NCBI RefSeq assembly: GCF_050948215.1
Contig: NC_135165.1
Coordinates: 8,302,001 to 8,366,000 of the forward strand
Direction: 5' to 3'
DNA: 64,000 nt
From: Halictus rubicundus
Taxonomy: Eukaryota; Arthropoda; Insecta; Hymenoptera; Halictidae
This document shows positions 24,601 to 37,263 of this stretch, piece by piece; within the stretch, counting starts at the first letter, position 1, and every line of letters starts with the position of its first letter. A program made the translations under genes and the position numbers. Under the pieces are notes generated by a model that saw only the letters and a list, made by a program, of their open reading frames with translations, was not told the origin of the DNA and did no database searches.

Positions 24601-24792
24601 TAGACTGCGGATTTTTAAACAAAATTTTCTAAGTCTATTGTAGGAAGTAGAAATGGCATAAAATTGAATTTTTCTTTTTAACAAATTCAATGCATCTAAA
24701 ATAGTGTAGCAATATTCTTAAATCTAATGGCTTCACAGTTTTGTATTTTACCTACTTAGTTTTGTTATAAATGCATATAATCCGCAGTCCAG
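24601..24792 (+). mobile_element. Family A element (complete, forward)
   Basis: Left end TAGACTGCGGATTTTTAAAC and right end ATGCATATAATCCGCAGTC form inverted termini about 20 bp long. The element is about 190 bp, AT-rich and without coding capacity. TA or a close variant borders the ends, as in Tc1/mariner-type MITEs. Confidence 0.72.
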
Positions 24793-25570
24793 TTATTTGA
24801 ACTAGTTTCCATGTAATCAGAAAGGTGAATTAGAAATAAGTTTTAGGAGTGAACACTTTAAAAGTATAAATGGTCGGTAAATAAATTGCTACGTATCTAT
24901 TGGCATGTAAAAATGGCTACCCAATTATCCACATAAAATGAACAGCAAAGAACAATGGCGAAATGAATTTTCAGGATTAGATACAATTTTCCAGGAAAAT
25001 GGCTGGTGAATTACCGGGCTTCGTAATTGAGAAAACAGATCGTAGAGACACGGGGCTGGAAGAGAGAATTTAAGAAAGTTTAAAATTTCCAGAACATCCA
25101 GGGAATTACTCGAAAGTATTAGTTCCCAGGTTCGCTTAGTATCACAGAATATAAGAATAATCTCTTCGGATCCTGGACCGGTAATACACGACCCGTAATC
25201 CGTGGCACACCTAATTCCTCTGGGAAGAACCATCGGCGTGATTTCCTCTCCGAGCCCCACCCACAATAAAAAAGATGATCTCGGGGGTGCGGACCGGGAC
25301 ATAATTACTAGATTACCTCTAGTCTACCTGAGCCCAAGCCTAATCTTCCATACTATTTGCCGATGCCGAGGAATAATTTTTAAAAGAATCCTTCCTAAAA
25401 ATATCTGTATTAAAAAATGATTCGTGTCGATTACATTATATTACCCGGGCTGAATTATGTTAATATATTGGACAATGGCGATCGGTTTCAATATTACAGG
25501 TAGGTGTCTTATATATTATAATAATATTAATTAAACTTTCTTTTGCTTTTCCTCTCCATCGAGTCACGAA

Positions 25571-25742
25571 TAGACAGCGGATTTTAAGTATTTATGACAA
25601 AAATGAGCATAAAAACATTGGAAGAATTTAAAATTTCATATTATTTTCTGATAGAAAATATTCTATTAAATAATTTTGCGTCACTCCAGTTTGTTTCAAT
25701 TTAGGTAGAAAATTTTTTTTTGCACGAAGATCCGCTGTCTAG
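25571..25742 (-). mobile_element. Family A element (complete, reverse)
   Basis: Bounded by TAGACAGCGGATTTTAAG and GATCCGCTGTCTA. The end with TTTATGACAAAAATGAG comes first, so this copy is inverted relative to the one at 24,601. Both borders carry TA. Confidence 0.68.
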
Positions 25743-25749
25743 TCATAAA

Positions 25750-27060
25750 ACAACTTCTTTAATCATGCAACGAATAAAACATCCATCAATGGATCCAAAA
25801 TGATCGAGAATTCTACAAAATTTGATCACAACCCATATCGGTTACACTTCACATCATAAAATGTATAAAGTGAGAGTAATTTATAAATGATACATGAGCC
25901 TGAGAGCGTGTTATACCGATACGGTATTAAAAATTGACGTAAAAGTGCATTAATGGTTTTTGCGTGGAGCGAAAGCGGACTTTTTGTGGAGGGTGTAGTC
26001 AATGGCCCAAGGGATTCGTTGAAAAAGCTATAGTTAATTAAAAAAGACCGAAAGCTGCGTGATACTGAGGAGCAGAGGAGAACCGGGACCATTTTGTTCC
26101 CTCCAATTTGGGAAGGAGGAAATGATACCGGGGCTGGTCCCTTCTCCGCATGGAGCCCCATGTATATTCCAAGCAGACACAAAAGAAAATAATTAGCTCT
26201 CCTGCCGATGGATAGATAAACGTGTACACATTCGGACAATTTTGGTAGACAACGATTATTAACGGCCAGCGGGGCGTCCCTGTTTCAACGGTGTACTCGA
26301 GTTGTCGGGAATTTAATTAGTCGTTAAATCAATCCCAAATGCGGAGTAACGTTTCCGTCCTTTAAAGATGAGACCTCGGTCCGTAAACTGTTCTTACTAC
26401 GTACAGAATGTTACACTCACAGAATTTCACATTTACAAAATTGATCGCCAAAGTTATACTTGAACACCGGATCTTCAGGCAAAATAAACATTTTCTATCG
26501 GAACAAACCGGAGTGAAATAGAAATTGATTTTTTTTAAATGTTTTTAGTAAATTTTCTAATGTTTTTACTATTATAAATTATACAACAGGACGCCTAATA
26601 TTAAGCTTAATCTTGACATTTTTTTTCCACAATAATCTCAAACGAAATTATTAGATTCCGGTATCGGAGATGAGTTGTTGGCTTATGGTTAAAGTTTCTG
26701 TTGCTGTTGAAAGGTCTATTAAAAAATCCTCAGCCATGGGCCATAGGCTTCCAAAAAATTGTGAAATAATAGATGTGTGTGTTAAGTGTTAACACTAAAG
26801 CTAACTAGATTACAGCGTAAGGTGAAAATTTTATTACCAAGCGACAGAGAATTGTCATAATCAACGTCGCTCGCTTCTACGAATAAAGGAATTGAAACTC
26901 CTATGAAACGCACAAAATTGCAAAATTGAATTGCAGAATTGCAGAATTGCAGAATTGGGTTAATTTATTCCATAACAATTCTGTCTGTTTTCATGGAAAC
27001 ACTGTGCACGGTTCGTAAATCGCTTGTCAAAAATCGAACGCGACGATTTCGTGGGGCGTG
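25750..27060. other. Non-coding AT-rich stretch
   Basis: A degenerate family A left end (CCGGATCTTCAGGCAAAATA) is at about 26,467. Nothing else recognised. Confidence 0.35.
26905..26957. repeat. Short tandem repeat of TTGCAGAA type
   Basis: AATTGCAGAATTGCAGAATT preceded by related units, period 9 bp. Confidence 0.55.
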
Positions 27061-27128
27061 CAGAGCGACGCAGAACGCGGCAGAACGCTGCAGGACGCTG
27101 CAGGCTAGTGCAGGACGGTGCATCCGCA
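27061..27128. repeat. 10-bp tandem repeat
   Basis: Six consecutive decamers of the type CAGAACGCTG or CAGGACGCTG in exact 10-bp register. Confidence 0.65.
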
Positions 27129-27470
27129 TCGCAGTCGGCTGCACCGGCTGGTCGGAAAGGACGAAATTGGTATGCCCTATTCGGATATAAATTCTGCAGC
27201 GGCAGTGGCTGTTTCTCAGGCACGAATTGCGGTGCGGCGTCCGCGGCGGAAGGCGTTCTTGTTTCCTATGGGGCAGGATCGATCTATAGTCCGCCATTGA
27301 GAAAGAAGGGAGAGTCAAGAGGGTTTTCTGGTATCGCCGTATGGCAAACAGCAGATGTGCTGTACACCCGTGGCCTCGCCTTTCCCTCCCTTTCCCACAC
27401 CCTTGTGCTCCCTATGCTCCCTTCTCGTTCCCTCCTCTCTCCCTCGAACCCCATAACAGAGGAAAGAGCC

Positions 27471-27472
<2 letters not shown>

Positions 27473-27504
<32 letters not shown>
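27473..27504. repeat. (TC)n microsatellite
   Basis: About 16 perfect CT units. Confidence 0.9.
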
Positions 27505-27510
<6 letters not shown>

Positions 27511-28352
27511 TGGACTCATCGTGGTGCCCCGGGCCTCCTCCGTGTTTACCATAAGCCAAACCATTGTCGAACCGTCGAATGACACTCGTAGATATGCCAC
27601 AGGTTATTTCTTTTCTGCCCCGTTCCTCCAGATATACGGAGGAGATCCGATTTACGAGGAACATGCCGAAACCGACCACGAGCGGCCATCTTTTTCCCCA
27701 TGGACACACCATCGGGACCAGCTCGTTCATAAAATTCGAGCCACAAGCCGATTGGATGATTTTTTTCTGCGATCCTCGAAAGGATGGGACACACGGTTTT
27801 AATAAACGTGGCGTTCGGTAATTAATATTTACCGGACCTTCTGTAAATCGTTCGGCGTCGTCATACCGCACAGATAGCTATCTCTTACCGTGATTTTACT
27901 ATCGATGGTATACTAATACGGTGTTGGTCGGCTTGGGAGATGCGAGACACAGATATCCGAACCCTAAGAATAGAATTTCGGTGGTACGCTTTTGGGAAGC
28001 TTGTTTTATCGATTGTTAACTTGATATGCTGAGATCCCTAATTTGATGAGTTGATAATGCATGTAGACATAAGTTTGTTAATGTTGGGGTATTTATAAAA
28101 GACCGAGCGGAGTTGAATAATTGTGAAGCAGTCCTATCTACCTAACCCACGCCTAACCCTAAGAATTATGTGCATGATTTTGGTGGGAAGAGGACGCCTT
28201 CGGAAGCTTTTTTATCGATTGTTAACTCGATACGCTGGGATCCTTGACTGGACGAGTTGATGGTGGACGTACCATATGCAACGCTGTTTGTAAAGGTTGG
28301 GGTATTAATGAAAGACAAAGTAAAGTTGAATAATTATAAATCAGTTCCAACC

Positions 28353-28527
28353 TTTTTTTTTGTAATCGTGGCGATAATCGCATTACGGATTCCCCTCCCT
28401 CCCTGGAGGGATATGTGAAACTCCCCCCCCCCCCCCCGAAGGGGTGTACCCACTAACTCCACCACGGTGAACTCTCTGAGCTAACGGGAGACGGTGAGGA
28501 ACTCGTATAAAAAACAACAACTCGCCG
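28353..28527 (-). mobile_element. Retroposed insert (SINE or 5'-truncated LINE tail) with target duplication
   Basis: The insert begins with nine T on the plus strand, i.e. an oligo(A) tail on the minus strand. It is flanked by 15-bp direct repeats (28338-28352 and 28528-28542) that differ at one base, the hallmark of target-primed retroposition. It contains a run of 15 C (28423-28437) next to inverted GGAG/CTCC-rich segments. It interrupts the 195-bp tandem array. I cannot assign the family. Confidence 0.68.
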
Positions 28528-28570
28528 AAATCAGTTCCTACCTAACCCGGACCTAACACTAAGAATATTG

Positions 28571-29043
28571 TACAGGGTGTCAAAAAATTATATGTCACGG
28601 CCACCATAGCGTGATTCTACACCTACGATTTGGTGGAAATTGTCATAAAAAACTCCCCGCAAAATTGACCTTGATCTTGAAAATCATGGTAAAAAAAAAA
28701 CAAAAATTTTTTGTTTAATCGCGTTCTACTGGTCATAAGGATCAACTTTGTGAAAGAAACCATGGGTCGCATCTCAACCGTTCTCTTAAAAAATGATGTT
28801 GCATTTCTTATAATTTTTGCAGCTTCTTTCTTTCATTCTGTAGTTAGGGAAATAGGAGTATCATGATTATGATAATTTCATACTTAACGAGATAGCTTAC
28901 TGATGGTACCCGCTGTATGATAGTACGCTATTTACTTATATATTGGCGCTGGATGTAAAAAATTTACAAATAAAGAAGCGGCAAATCGTAGGTGTAGAAT
29001 CACGCTATGGTGGCCGTGACATATAATTTTTTGACACCCTGTA
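28571..29043. mobile_element. 473-bp DNA transposon relic with perfect 62-bp inverted ends
   Basis: Bases 28571-28632 and 28982-29043 are exact reverse complements over all 62 positions, starting TACAGGGTGTC. The outer TA may be the duplicated target, as in Tc1/mariner elements. The interior has no transposase ORF. The element splits the third copy of a 195-bp tandem array: removing it and one TA restores the array sequence around 28,560/29,044. Perfect ends imply a recent insertion or recent gene conversion. Confidence 0.85.
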
Positions 29044-31178
29044 GACGCGATTTTGATGGAAAGGGGACGCTCTGGGCAGCTCGTTTCATCGATTGTTAAC
29101 TTGATACGCCGAGATCGTTGACTTGACGAGTTGATAATGGATGTACTTACGTTCGTAAGAACGTTTTTCAGCCGGTAATAATTTCTCGTGGAAAGGCCCG
29201 GGGCACACTGCCCATGACTTCGGTATTTTCGGCACGTGGCACTGTGGTCCAGATCGAGAAATTAGTTGTTCATTTGATAAAAAACCAACTTGCTCATGTC
29301 GATGTTTGTCGAATGTATGTTGCTTCTCAAAAGTCCATGACATTCGAGAACGGTGAAACTAACGAGATTTATTAAAAATTGTGATTAGAGCAAACGTTTA
29401 AAAATCAACACTTTATGAATCCTATTTCTCACAGAGAAAATTATCTCATTTCTTATTGATATCCTGGAGAATCTATTTAATATTATGTGTCCATTTTTTA
29501 TGCAAATGAATAGTATTTATCTATATTGAGAGTATATCTTGTGTATTAAGATTTAATATTTATAATTTATTGAAATAACAATGCTTAGTAAACTAAAGAG
29601 GATCTTCAAAGTTTTCTATCATTGGTAAAGGATATCTTTTGAGTTCCATATAGTTCCGCATTGGATCAAAGTGCATTATTTTCATTACACTTCTCTCTAT
29701 AAAATCATACAAGATTCACATCCCATTCGATCCCGGTACAAAATTTGTTATTGTTTAAAGCTTCTGCGACCGGAACTGCGCGGAGCGTTAAGAAGTTCTT
29801 AGGATTGTCATACGATTCTTTTAAGATTAGATGGTCAAATAATCGCAAAGAAAACACACATTAAAAAAAACATTATCTCCAGAATTAAAGATTATTTTGA
29901 TATTTCGAATCCTGGTAACAGCTAAGGTCAAAACCTGATAGCCGAAGGTAAAAAACATTATCCACGAAAATCTTGGAAACTACTGCAGATAGGAAAATGG
30001 TGTACATGGCAAAATTGTGTGTCTTATTATAAGAAATACACCTGTGAAGACAGATTTCAAATATCACCATTTGTTTCAATAATATACTAAATATCATTCA
30101 TTATTCACATGTTATTGCAATTTTTCGGGCATTTCCGGTACTCTGACAAGAAAATGTTTCCAACAAAAATTAATTAGTAATTACTCTTTTATACAGTTCG
30201 ATATACAAAATTAAAACAAATTTTTTTTTAAATAAAACATTAATGTCACCTTGATTTTTTAATTGTCGCTATATATTTTTCACATACTAATGTTATAATT
30301 GACGTCAAGACGAATCCAATGACCTCCTATGCTATGGCTTTAAATCTCGAAACAACGCTAAAATCTTTGTGAGCAGCTAATTCCTTGATCTGGAGTACAA
30401 TACGTGGTCCGCGGACTATAATATCGTGCTATCGTAATACCGCGCCGCCCTCGAACGGGGGGACGTCTGTATCCTGTTGTTTGTATGCGACGGTGGTTCG
30501 GTATTCCGCCGATTCACCGTTACGTTCGCGACAATAAAGTCGTCCGTAATTGTCCGCGGCGGTTTCTTGCTCGCGGATCTCGGGGCTCGATTCCACGTCG
30601 AAAGGAACGCGAAACGCGGATGGTTATTTGTTCGAACGAATATGGCCTCGAACGGGCGAACACGTTTAAGGGAAAAGGTACGAGGCGTGGCACTCTCGGC
30701 CCCCGATCCAATTCGTTCAGTCGTTAAGCCAGAAATGATCGGTCTTTACGTTTCCCGTATGGCTAAAAGTTCGATTTAAAATCCCGCTGGAATCGCGCAG
30801 AAAATTAACCGGCCGGCCGTTTCGCTCGTCGTCGAGCCCAGTCTCGACATCTTAACGCATCGCGAAACGTGCATTCTGCGTTTCCACGAAACCGCCATTC
30901 ATTTTTCAACCGCTCGGAGGACGACGACCGATCGGCTTCTCTCTGCGTGATGTTATCGATGTTATAATAATAATCTGTCGATGATGTAGGCTTTTCGATA
31001 TTTTTCATAGTTGTCTCCGAGTTCTGGGAAAGTGTATCGATCTTAATATTTTGGCCTTGTATAACGAAAGTTATGTTTATTACATATGAAATGTCCCTTC
31101 CTTAACAGTACGGTTAAACAAACGTGATTTTCTTGCTAGATAAGAATTATTGATCTAGGTAAACACCATTATAATCAA

Positions 31179-31225
31179 TAGACTGCGGATCTTCTGCAAA
31201 ATAAAAATTGTGCATCGATTGCATG
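31179..31225 (+). repeat. Family A left end (fragment)
   Basis: ATAGACTGCGGATCTTCTGC then AAAATAAAAATTG. The right end is not visible. Confidence 0.5.
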
Positions 31226-32316
31226 AAATCGAAGCGCAATAAAATATTATTTCTATATAATAAATCGAATCAATTTTCTGTCCAATAAATTCTTTTAGAA
31301 TTGAAATTCACAGTTTCTTCAACAAATATTTTCCTCGAGACTCAACAGAAGCTAATCCAAGAACCTAAGAAACAAAGTAATTACAAATGCTATCTCAAAA
31401 CAAAATGTTTCTTAGCTTTCCAGTGACAAAATTCTCCATATTTATTTCCTTAACCAAGAAACCTGAAGTCCCTAGCTCATGCAACATGTAGAACAATTTC
31501 CCACCACGCTTATCTCACGATCTACTTCATAAGATCGCGTAACCGCACACGTGCGGTTCCAAAGAACACGAGAACCTGCCGAGCAAATGACGAAACGAAC
31601 GGTTCCGAGGAATCGTCCGTTCTAATCGATACCGGGGAGACGTTGCCTGCCTAGATCCACCTGCTGGATCAGCGCGTAAACAAACCGTTAAACGGTTAAG
31701 CAGGCAATTAGAAACGCGACGTGCCCCCACGGGAACTTGCGGGCCCGTTCTGCTCGACGGTGTTTTCGCGCCGCGCTGAATAAATTGCCTGTCAACTTTT
31801 CGAACGGATTCGCGTCCTCTGTTGCTCGTGTGTCAGCACGCGGGTTCAACCTGCGCCCGGGTTCAACCTTGCGGACGTGGCCGCGATTGCACAACCCGCC
31901 GGGTGTCAGCGGGTTCGTCGAGGTTCGTTAACTCTCAATTTTGCGGCAGCCCGCATCAGTCGAAACGATCGTTCTACTTGTGTCCCGGCTGACGATCCCC
32001 GCCAATCGCTCGATCCCAACAGAAAATGATCGCCATTGATTCGCTGGCAGCCTTGGTGCTTCTAGGCGATCCTTTGATTATTCGCGATAGTTGGTTCGCG
32101 TTTCGCACAATTTTCTTTTTTGGGGAGAGAAAATGACCCTCAGCAGAGAGATAAACGACTATTTCACCTTTTTTTCCGTGAAAACTATTAGCTATATTTA
32201 AAATTTTATTATTTTATCTGTACAAAGATATGTATATCGTAAAAGTATTACCGTATGAAAACGATGGATACAATTATACAATTTTCCTAGTACGCAGTAC
32301 TGAAATCTGTAATGAT

Positions 32317-32510
32317 TAGACTGCGGATCGACATGCAAAATAGAAATTTTCTCTATTAATTGCAAGTCACAGGAACCGTATAAAAATTTCTTCGTTTCTT
32401 TAATAATTTAACCAAGTTTAAAGTAACATATAAATGGTCTTAAATTGATTCTATTATTTGACATTTTACCAAGCTATTTTTGTCATAAAGCATAAAATGC
32501 GCTGTCTTTA
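32317..32510 (+). mobile_element. Family A element (complete, forward)
   Basis: Starts TAGACTGCGGATCGACATGC and ends TCATAAAGCATAAAATGCGC followed by TGTCTTTA. About 194 bp. The left arm continues with the usual CAAAATAGAAATTTTC. Confidence 0.68.
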
Positions 32511-34050
32511 TAATTTCAATAATCGCGGAGAAAATATTTCGATCCATTTTCAACCGCGAGATTTGCAGTCTAGTTGCAAATAGTACACGGATCCCACAGC
32601 TGAGAAGTTTTCAATAACGTTAAAATGACCCTATCGTGTGCAGAATGTCGAATCATGACGTCGCAATCCCAAGGGCATTTGAAAAGTAAATGCCGGTCGG
32701 TCGACGAAAAACTGATACCGAAAGTGACCGATCAATCGGCCGTCGAGGACAGGCGGAGGATGCAACAATTCCAAAAATTTGAATGACAGGTGACGATTGT
32801 CGATCTCTTGGACCTCGTTACGCATGCCTGGAAACGGCCGCCGAACAGGCCCAAAAGAAACGGTTCTTGTGTGGCTCCGGTATCCGTGGACGGTTGCTCG
32901 GTGGGCACGCACGTCCGCCATTTTTGGTCGTTTCGTTAATTAATCCCGAGTGCCTAGCGTGAAAGCCATTACTTTTTGTCCAAGGGCCGAGAGCGGACGC
33001 GGCTAATTTCATCGCAAACTGGGCTCCCTGAAAGCACGCCGGTCATCTACACGCGAACCCTTTTATCTCTGTTACTTTCCCGCTCGCTTATCTCTGGTGC
33101 AGCGGCGTCCTCCTCTACAACACGGGGGGGGATAGTGCACGGCCGAGTCGCTTTTTGCCAATGGAATTCCTCGGCTCAGGTGAAAAAGGAATCCTAACCG
33201 AACTTTTCAGAGACGCCCCTTTATCCCGATGCATCGCGAACCGCCGATTGGTCGAACCGCCCTTTCTCTGCCCGGCCGTTCGACTACGTCTGTCGCGCAC
33301 CGTCTCGAAATATTAATTTTTTGCCGGACCTATCGTGCGTCGTTAGAATCACTGCCAGTTAATTGCCACCGCGTAAGAACTCGGCTCGAAGGAGATTAGC
33401 CGTTTACTGTTCAGACCGCGAGCAGAACCTGCTGCGACAAAACTTCCGTTCGATTGGACAACGGAGGATTTAACGAACCTCAGCTTTTATCTACCTTTTT
33501 TATCTACCTTCTAGCAAATCTGCTTTTAATTTATTCAGTTAAGAAAGCTGGGTTCTGCCAATTCCTCTGTATAGTCTTTTAACTTTTTAAAATTCGTAAT
33601 GGACTGCAGGTTTTATCTACCTTTTGGCAAATCGGATTACTGCGAATTTATTTAGCTCGAAAATGTTAGGCTCTGTCGTTTTGGTGCAGGTGGATTATCA
33701 CGGAGAGATTGCTTTTATTAACCCTTAGACTGTAGATGTTAGGTACATACTTTCAAACCGTAAAGGTGGACCTTTCGGGTCTCATGCAGTGTTTACTGAG
33801 TGATAATTCTTTAAACAATCTGGAAAAATTCATGTCCGAAATTGGAATTGTCAGAATTGTGACAAATAACCTATTAAAATGTTTCAAGTTATAAATAGTA
33901 TGAAGCAAAATACGTGAATTTTATAAACTGTTCGAAATCGTTTGGACACGAACGAGCCCCTTTTACATCATCTGTGTCATCCTTTGACATCTGCTGCATG
34001 AATTCTCTCAGATATATTTTACAAAAAGGTCAGTTTTTTTCAAATAGAAG

Positions 34051-34140
34051 AGGTAACACTAAAACTACCGAGTAATAAATGCAACTAATGTAATTGCTAT
34101 GCAATAATGAAAAGTATCTGTATCTATTCAGACTTCGCAG
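34051..34140 (+). repeat. Single CACTA-type end
   Basis: GTAACACTAAAACTACCGAG then TAATAAATGCAAC matches the right half of the 47,921 element read in reverse. A partner end is not visible. Confidence 0.35.
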
Positions 34141-34659
34141 AATTTTTATTCTGCCGAAAATGATTTCATGTTTTATTGTCTGACGAACATGGTAAATTGT
34201 TACAACATGATGTACCTGGGTGCTTTTATATTTTACAAAAAAATCACAGTAAAGTTTAATGAATCCACCACTGATCGATCTGTACCCGAAGCAACAAAAT
34301 CGCACAGAGTCGTAAACGTCCGTTAAGCAAGGGCTAACGAACACTTCACGTGAACATAATAATTTGATAAGACTCGCAGCATTAATTTCCTCGTTAGGTG
34401 CCCGTCGCATACATATAGAAAGCACAAGTACCGGCGAAGGATATAATCCTGAAGGAGACAGTCCCAGCCATAATTTCCGCTTTCACGACGCGGAATCGGC
34501 GGTCGCAGCGCGATTAAAAATGTCCGACGGGATAATCGGCCGACGTTTCGACTTTCGAAGGAAGACGTAGGCGAGTCGAGCGACAGCTTGACAGCCGGAC
34601 ATTAACGATCCACGATGGATCCGCGTGATTTCCATCGCCAGAAAGAGAGAAAGAGAAAC

Positions 34660-34665
<6 letters not shown>

Positions 34666-34694
<29 letters not shown>
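34666..34694. repeat. (GA)n microsatellite
   Basis: About 14 GA units, preceded by interrupted GA repeats. Confidence 0.88.
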
Positions 34695-34696
<2 letters not shown>

Positions 34697-34941
34697 GTTC
34701 TCGAGCGCCACGGGACTCGCAGGTGCGCCATTCGAGATTCGAATCGATCTTCGGGCGTCGTCGTTGTGACCGCGCGAATTCATCGCGAACTATACACCTG
34801 AACGATGATAAATTTGCTACGGGGATGACGAATTTAACGAATGGCTTCCTTCGATCGCGATAAAAATATTCAGGCGGACTGTATGTCTCTGTTTAGCGTG
34901 CGAATCGAACCGATTCGTCTTTTCGTAAATAATGCGTGAAC

Positions 34942-35215
34942 ATACAGGATGTCTCATTTAAGTGTGATCTCTTAATTACCTTATTTAATTGCGATTACAC
35001 GAAAAAGATTTTACACATAATTTGAGTGATACTAAGTGGCCAGTATCCTGCAGACGTTATTCTCTTTCTTTGTGTTTTCATGATTGTCCATGTTGTTTTT
35101 CAAATAATTACACATTCTTTCATATTGCATGGTGTAGCTCATGAAATAATACGTTCAGACGTGTATGCTCTATAATATGACCTTCAAATGACCTTCAAAT
35201 GACCTTGGACTCCAA
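34942..35215 (+). repeat. Probable DNA-transposon end (ACAGGATGTCTC type)
   Basis: ATACAGGATGTCTCATTTAA is similar to the ACAGGGTGTC terminus at 28,572. A triple TGACCTTCAAA-type repeat follows at 35,178-35,210. No opposite end was recognised. Confidence 0.33.
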
Positions 35216-35984
35216 AAATGACTAGAAATTAATTCGTGGATCATATAGTTCATCAATTGTAACCTTATTTAGAATTCGAATCTTTCGACCTCCATAGTAA
35301 AAATTTATTAACTACTTGTTATTTTAATTGTTCGTAAACGATCAGCAAACGATCGATAGGTAAACGAAGGTAAATGTTTCCTTTCTAAGATGCAAGCTCT
35401 ACGGCATAGAAAAATGATTTTTGAAGACGTACATCAGCGAATCAAACGGAGGAGAGTCATCATCGAAATCAAGGAGCCGGGGCCGAAGAGGGTAAATCGA
35501 TTGCTATCGTGCGGAATCAATAAGCATCGATCCCGCTGCCAGCGAAATTGAATCGTACAAAACACGATCATCACGACCGCACGCTTCAGGCGTGTACACA
35601 ACGACTTTACGGGGGAACGTTGTAAAAAATGACGGGCGTACAAGCGAGCAATCGAACCACGTGGAAAAAGAAAGGAGTAAAGCGAGAACGTGGAACGAGA
35701 GCCCGCGTTCGCTGGTACCCTTGTTCTCAATTATTTGAACAAACAATTATTCATTTTGGCGAAACGACTCCCTCCTTGCTGACCAATCGAATTGATGCAC
35801 TTTCCTGTGAGAATTGCCTTTGGAAAATATCAACAATGTTGTTCAACATATCCAACACACATCGAGCATTGTTTATTTGGGAATAGCTAAAAGTTTTGTT
35901 AATATTCTTGTACGCCCATATTTGCTGAAAAATTAATGACATTGTCATTGCTTGAACTTTGACAGAAGGTAGTGCCTATCTATC

Positions 35985-36290
35985 TCACATGACGATAATA
36001 TTTTTATTTAAATTATCATTGTATTTAAATTTCACGATCATATTTCTGTTCAAATGTTCATTTTATTTAAACTCAACGATAATGTTTGTATTTAAATTTT
36101 TATTTCATTTCAATTTAACCTTCATATTTTTAATGAAACGTTCATTTCATCCAACTAAAAAGTTCGCGGACAAATGTTCATTTTATTTCAATTTAATCTC
36201 AATATCTCTATTGAAATTTCCATTTTATTTAAATCCGACCAATACCTTTTTATCGATATGTTCATTTTATTTATATTTACCCACGATAGG
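35985..36290. repeat. 42-bp AT-rich minisatellite
   Basis: Six to seven diverged units of about 42 bp, each with TTCATTTTATTTAAAT-like sequence. Because 42 is a multiple of three, one plus-strand frame stays open for 114 codons and repeats every 14 residues. I consider that ORF a by-product. Confidence 0.7.
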
Positions 36291-36327
36291 TACTTTTATT
36301 TAGATCTTTCACTGCTGTACACACTAT

Positions 36328-36514
36328 TTAACCCTTTGTCCCACGTCCTTCGTCGAGCCATACTCGACGTTGACTTTCGCATCAATAGCTTATACTAATT
36401 TTACCGATTTACATTCGTTAAATAAATTCGTTGTAATAATTACAAAGTACGTAAGAGCAACTTTTCTCAACTGTCCTAGATAGGTTAGTAAAGAGAGGGT
36501 CCGTAAAGGGTTAA
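36328..36514. mobile_element. TTAA-flanked MITE with CCCTTT ends (187 bp)
   Basis: TTAACCCTTTGTCCC at the left and AGGGTCCGTAAAGGGTTAA at the right. Target TTAA, inverted CCCTTT. A small palindrome GTCGAGCCATACTCGAC sits near the left end. Confidence 0.52.
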
Positions 36515-37263
36515 GCACACCTGTAAAGTATTATCTGAGAAATAGTATTTTACCTATTGTTGTCGTAACTCAAAGAAGAGAGTCCCTGCGCCACAGTTGC
36601 GATATTTTCGGGCGAATTGCGGTTTTGCGCAGAAAAGTTGTCGGCGACGCTTGCGGATTGAGCCCGGGCCCGCATCCGGATGATGAAACGGTGTGCTCGC
36701 CGGGGCAATTTGACTTACGACATTTTGAAAGCGAGCCGACCGATCGTGGGCGTGTGTTGAAACGTCGCGATGTCGGACGGGTTTTGCGTGGGCCCGCGGC
36801 GCATTACATCTGGCCGGGGTACGCTGCTTATGATGGACGAGACAGGTGATTACGCGTGTGGAAACCATCATGCGAGCCCTCTCGCCGAAGTGTGGGTGAA
36901 CGTATCGAGCCGTTGCACCGCGCTGCACGGCGCTGCACCACTAGGACTGCACCGTGTGTGGGTGCGCGTGCACCTCCACCGATTCCGCGGCGAATCGCGC
37001 ATCGAATAACCTCGTAATTTCGCATTTTTCCCGAAACGCGAGGAATGCCTGGACACAACGGCCTCTCCGGTAAAATATCTACGCCCCTGGTCCGAGTCCT
37101 TAAGACGATGCACCGCGCGCGCGTTGCACATATACTTTACATGCAATTTACGATATGCGCTGCAACTTTATGCTTTCAACAAAGTCGCGCATAAATACCC
37201 CGCGCTCGAAGTGGTCCGGCGATTTTTATTGAACTCGAAGTGAAGCGATCGTGTAACCTATAC

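Larger units (their letters stand above)
27958..29150. repeat. 195-bp tandem array, about three copies, twice interrupted
   Basis: Copy 1 begins near 27,962 and copy 2 near 28,157 (period 195). Copy 3 begins near 28,557 after the retroposed insert, is split by the 473-bp element, and resumes at 29,044. Shared landmarks include the phrases CTAAGAAT, TTATCGATTGTTAACT and GAGTTGATRRTG. The copies differ at many positions, so the array is old. Confidence 0.75.
29151..34050. other. Non-coding stretch
   Basis: AT-rich to 30.3 kb and GC-rich between 30.4 and 33.4 kb. Holds family A copies at 31.2 and 32.3 kb. A possible TTAACCCTTAGACTG terminus is at 33,719. No gene supported. Confidence 0.35.

Noticed and set aside
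23530..24690. 386-codon ORF on the minus strand, the longest in the window
   Set aside because: It reads through a GA microsatellite and most of a family A transposon, overlaps equally open frames in GC-rich DNA, and shows no domain or natural-looking codon pattern.
28400..28527. tRNA-derived SINE promoter in the retroposed insert
   Set aside because: A weak A-box-like word is present on the minus strand but no B box was found, so the class stays open.
35959..36303. 114-codon Phe/Leu-rich ORF on the plus strand
   Set aside because: It is a reading of the 42-bp minisatellite, with no splice or promoter context. Kept only as a repeat.
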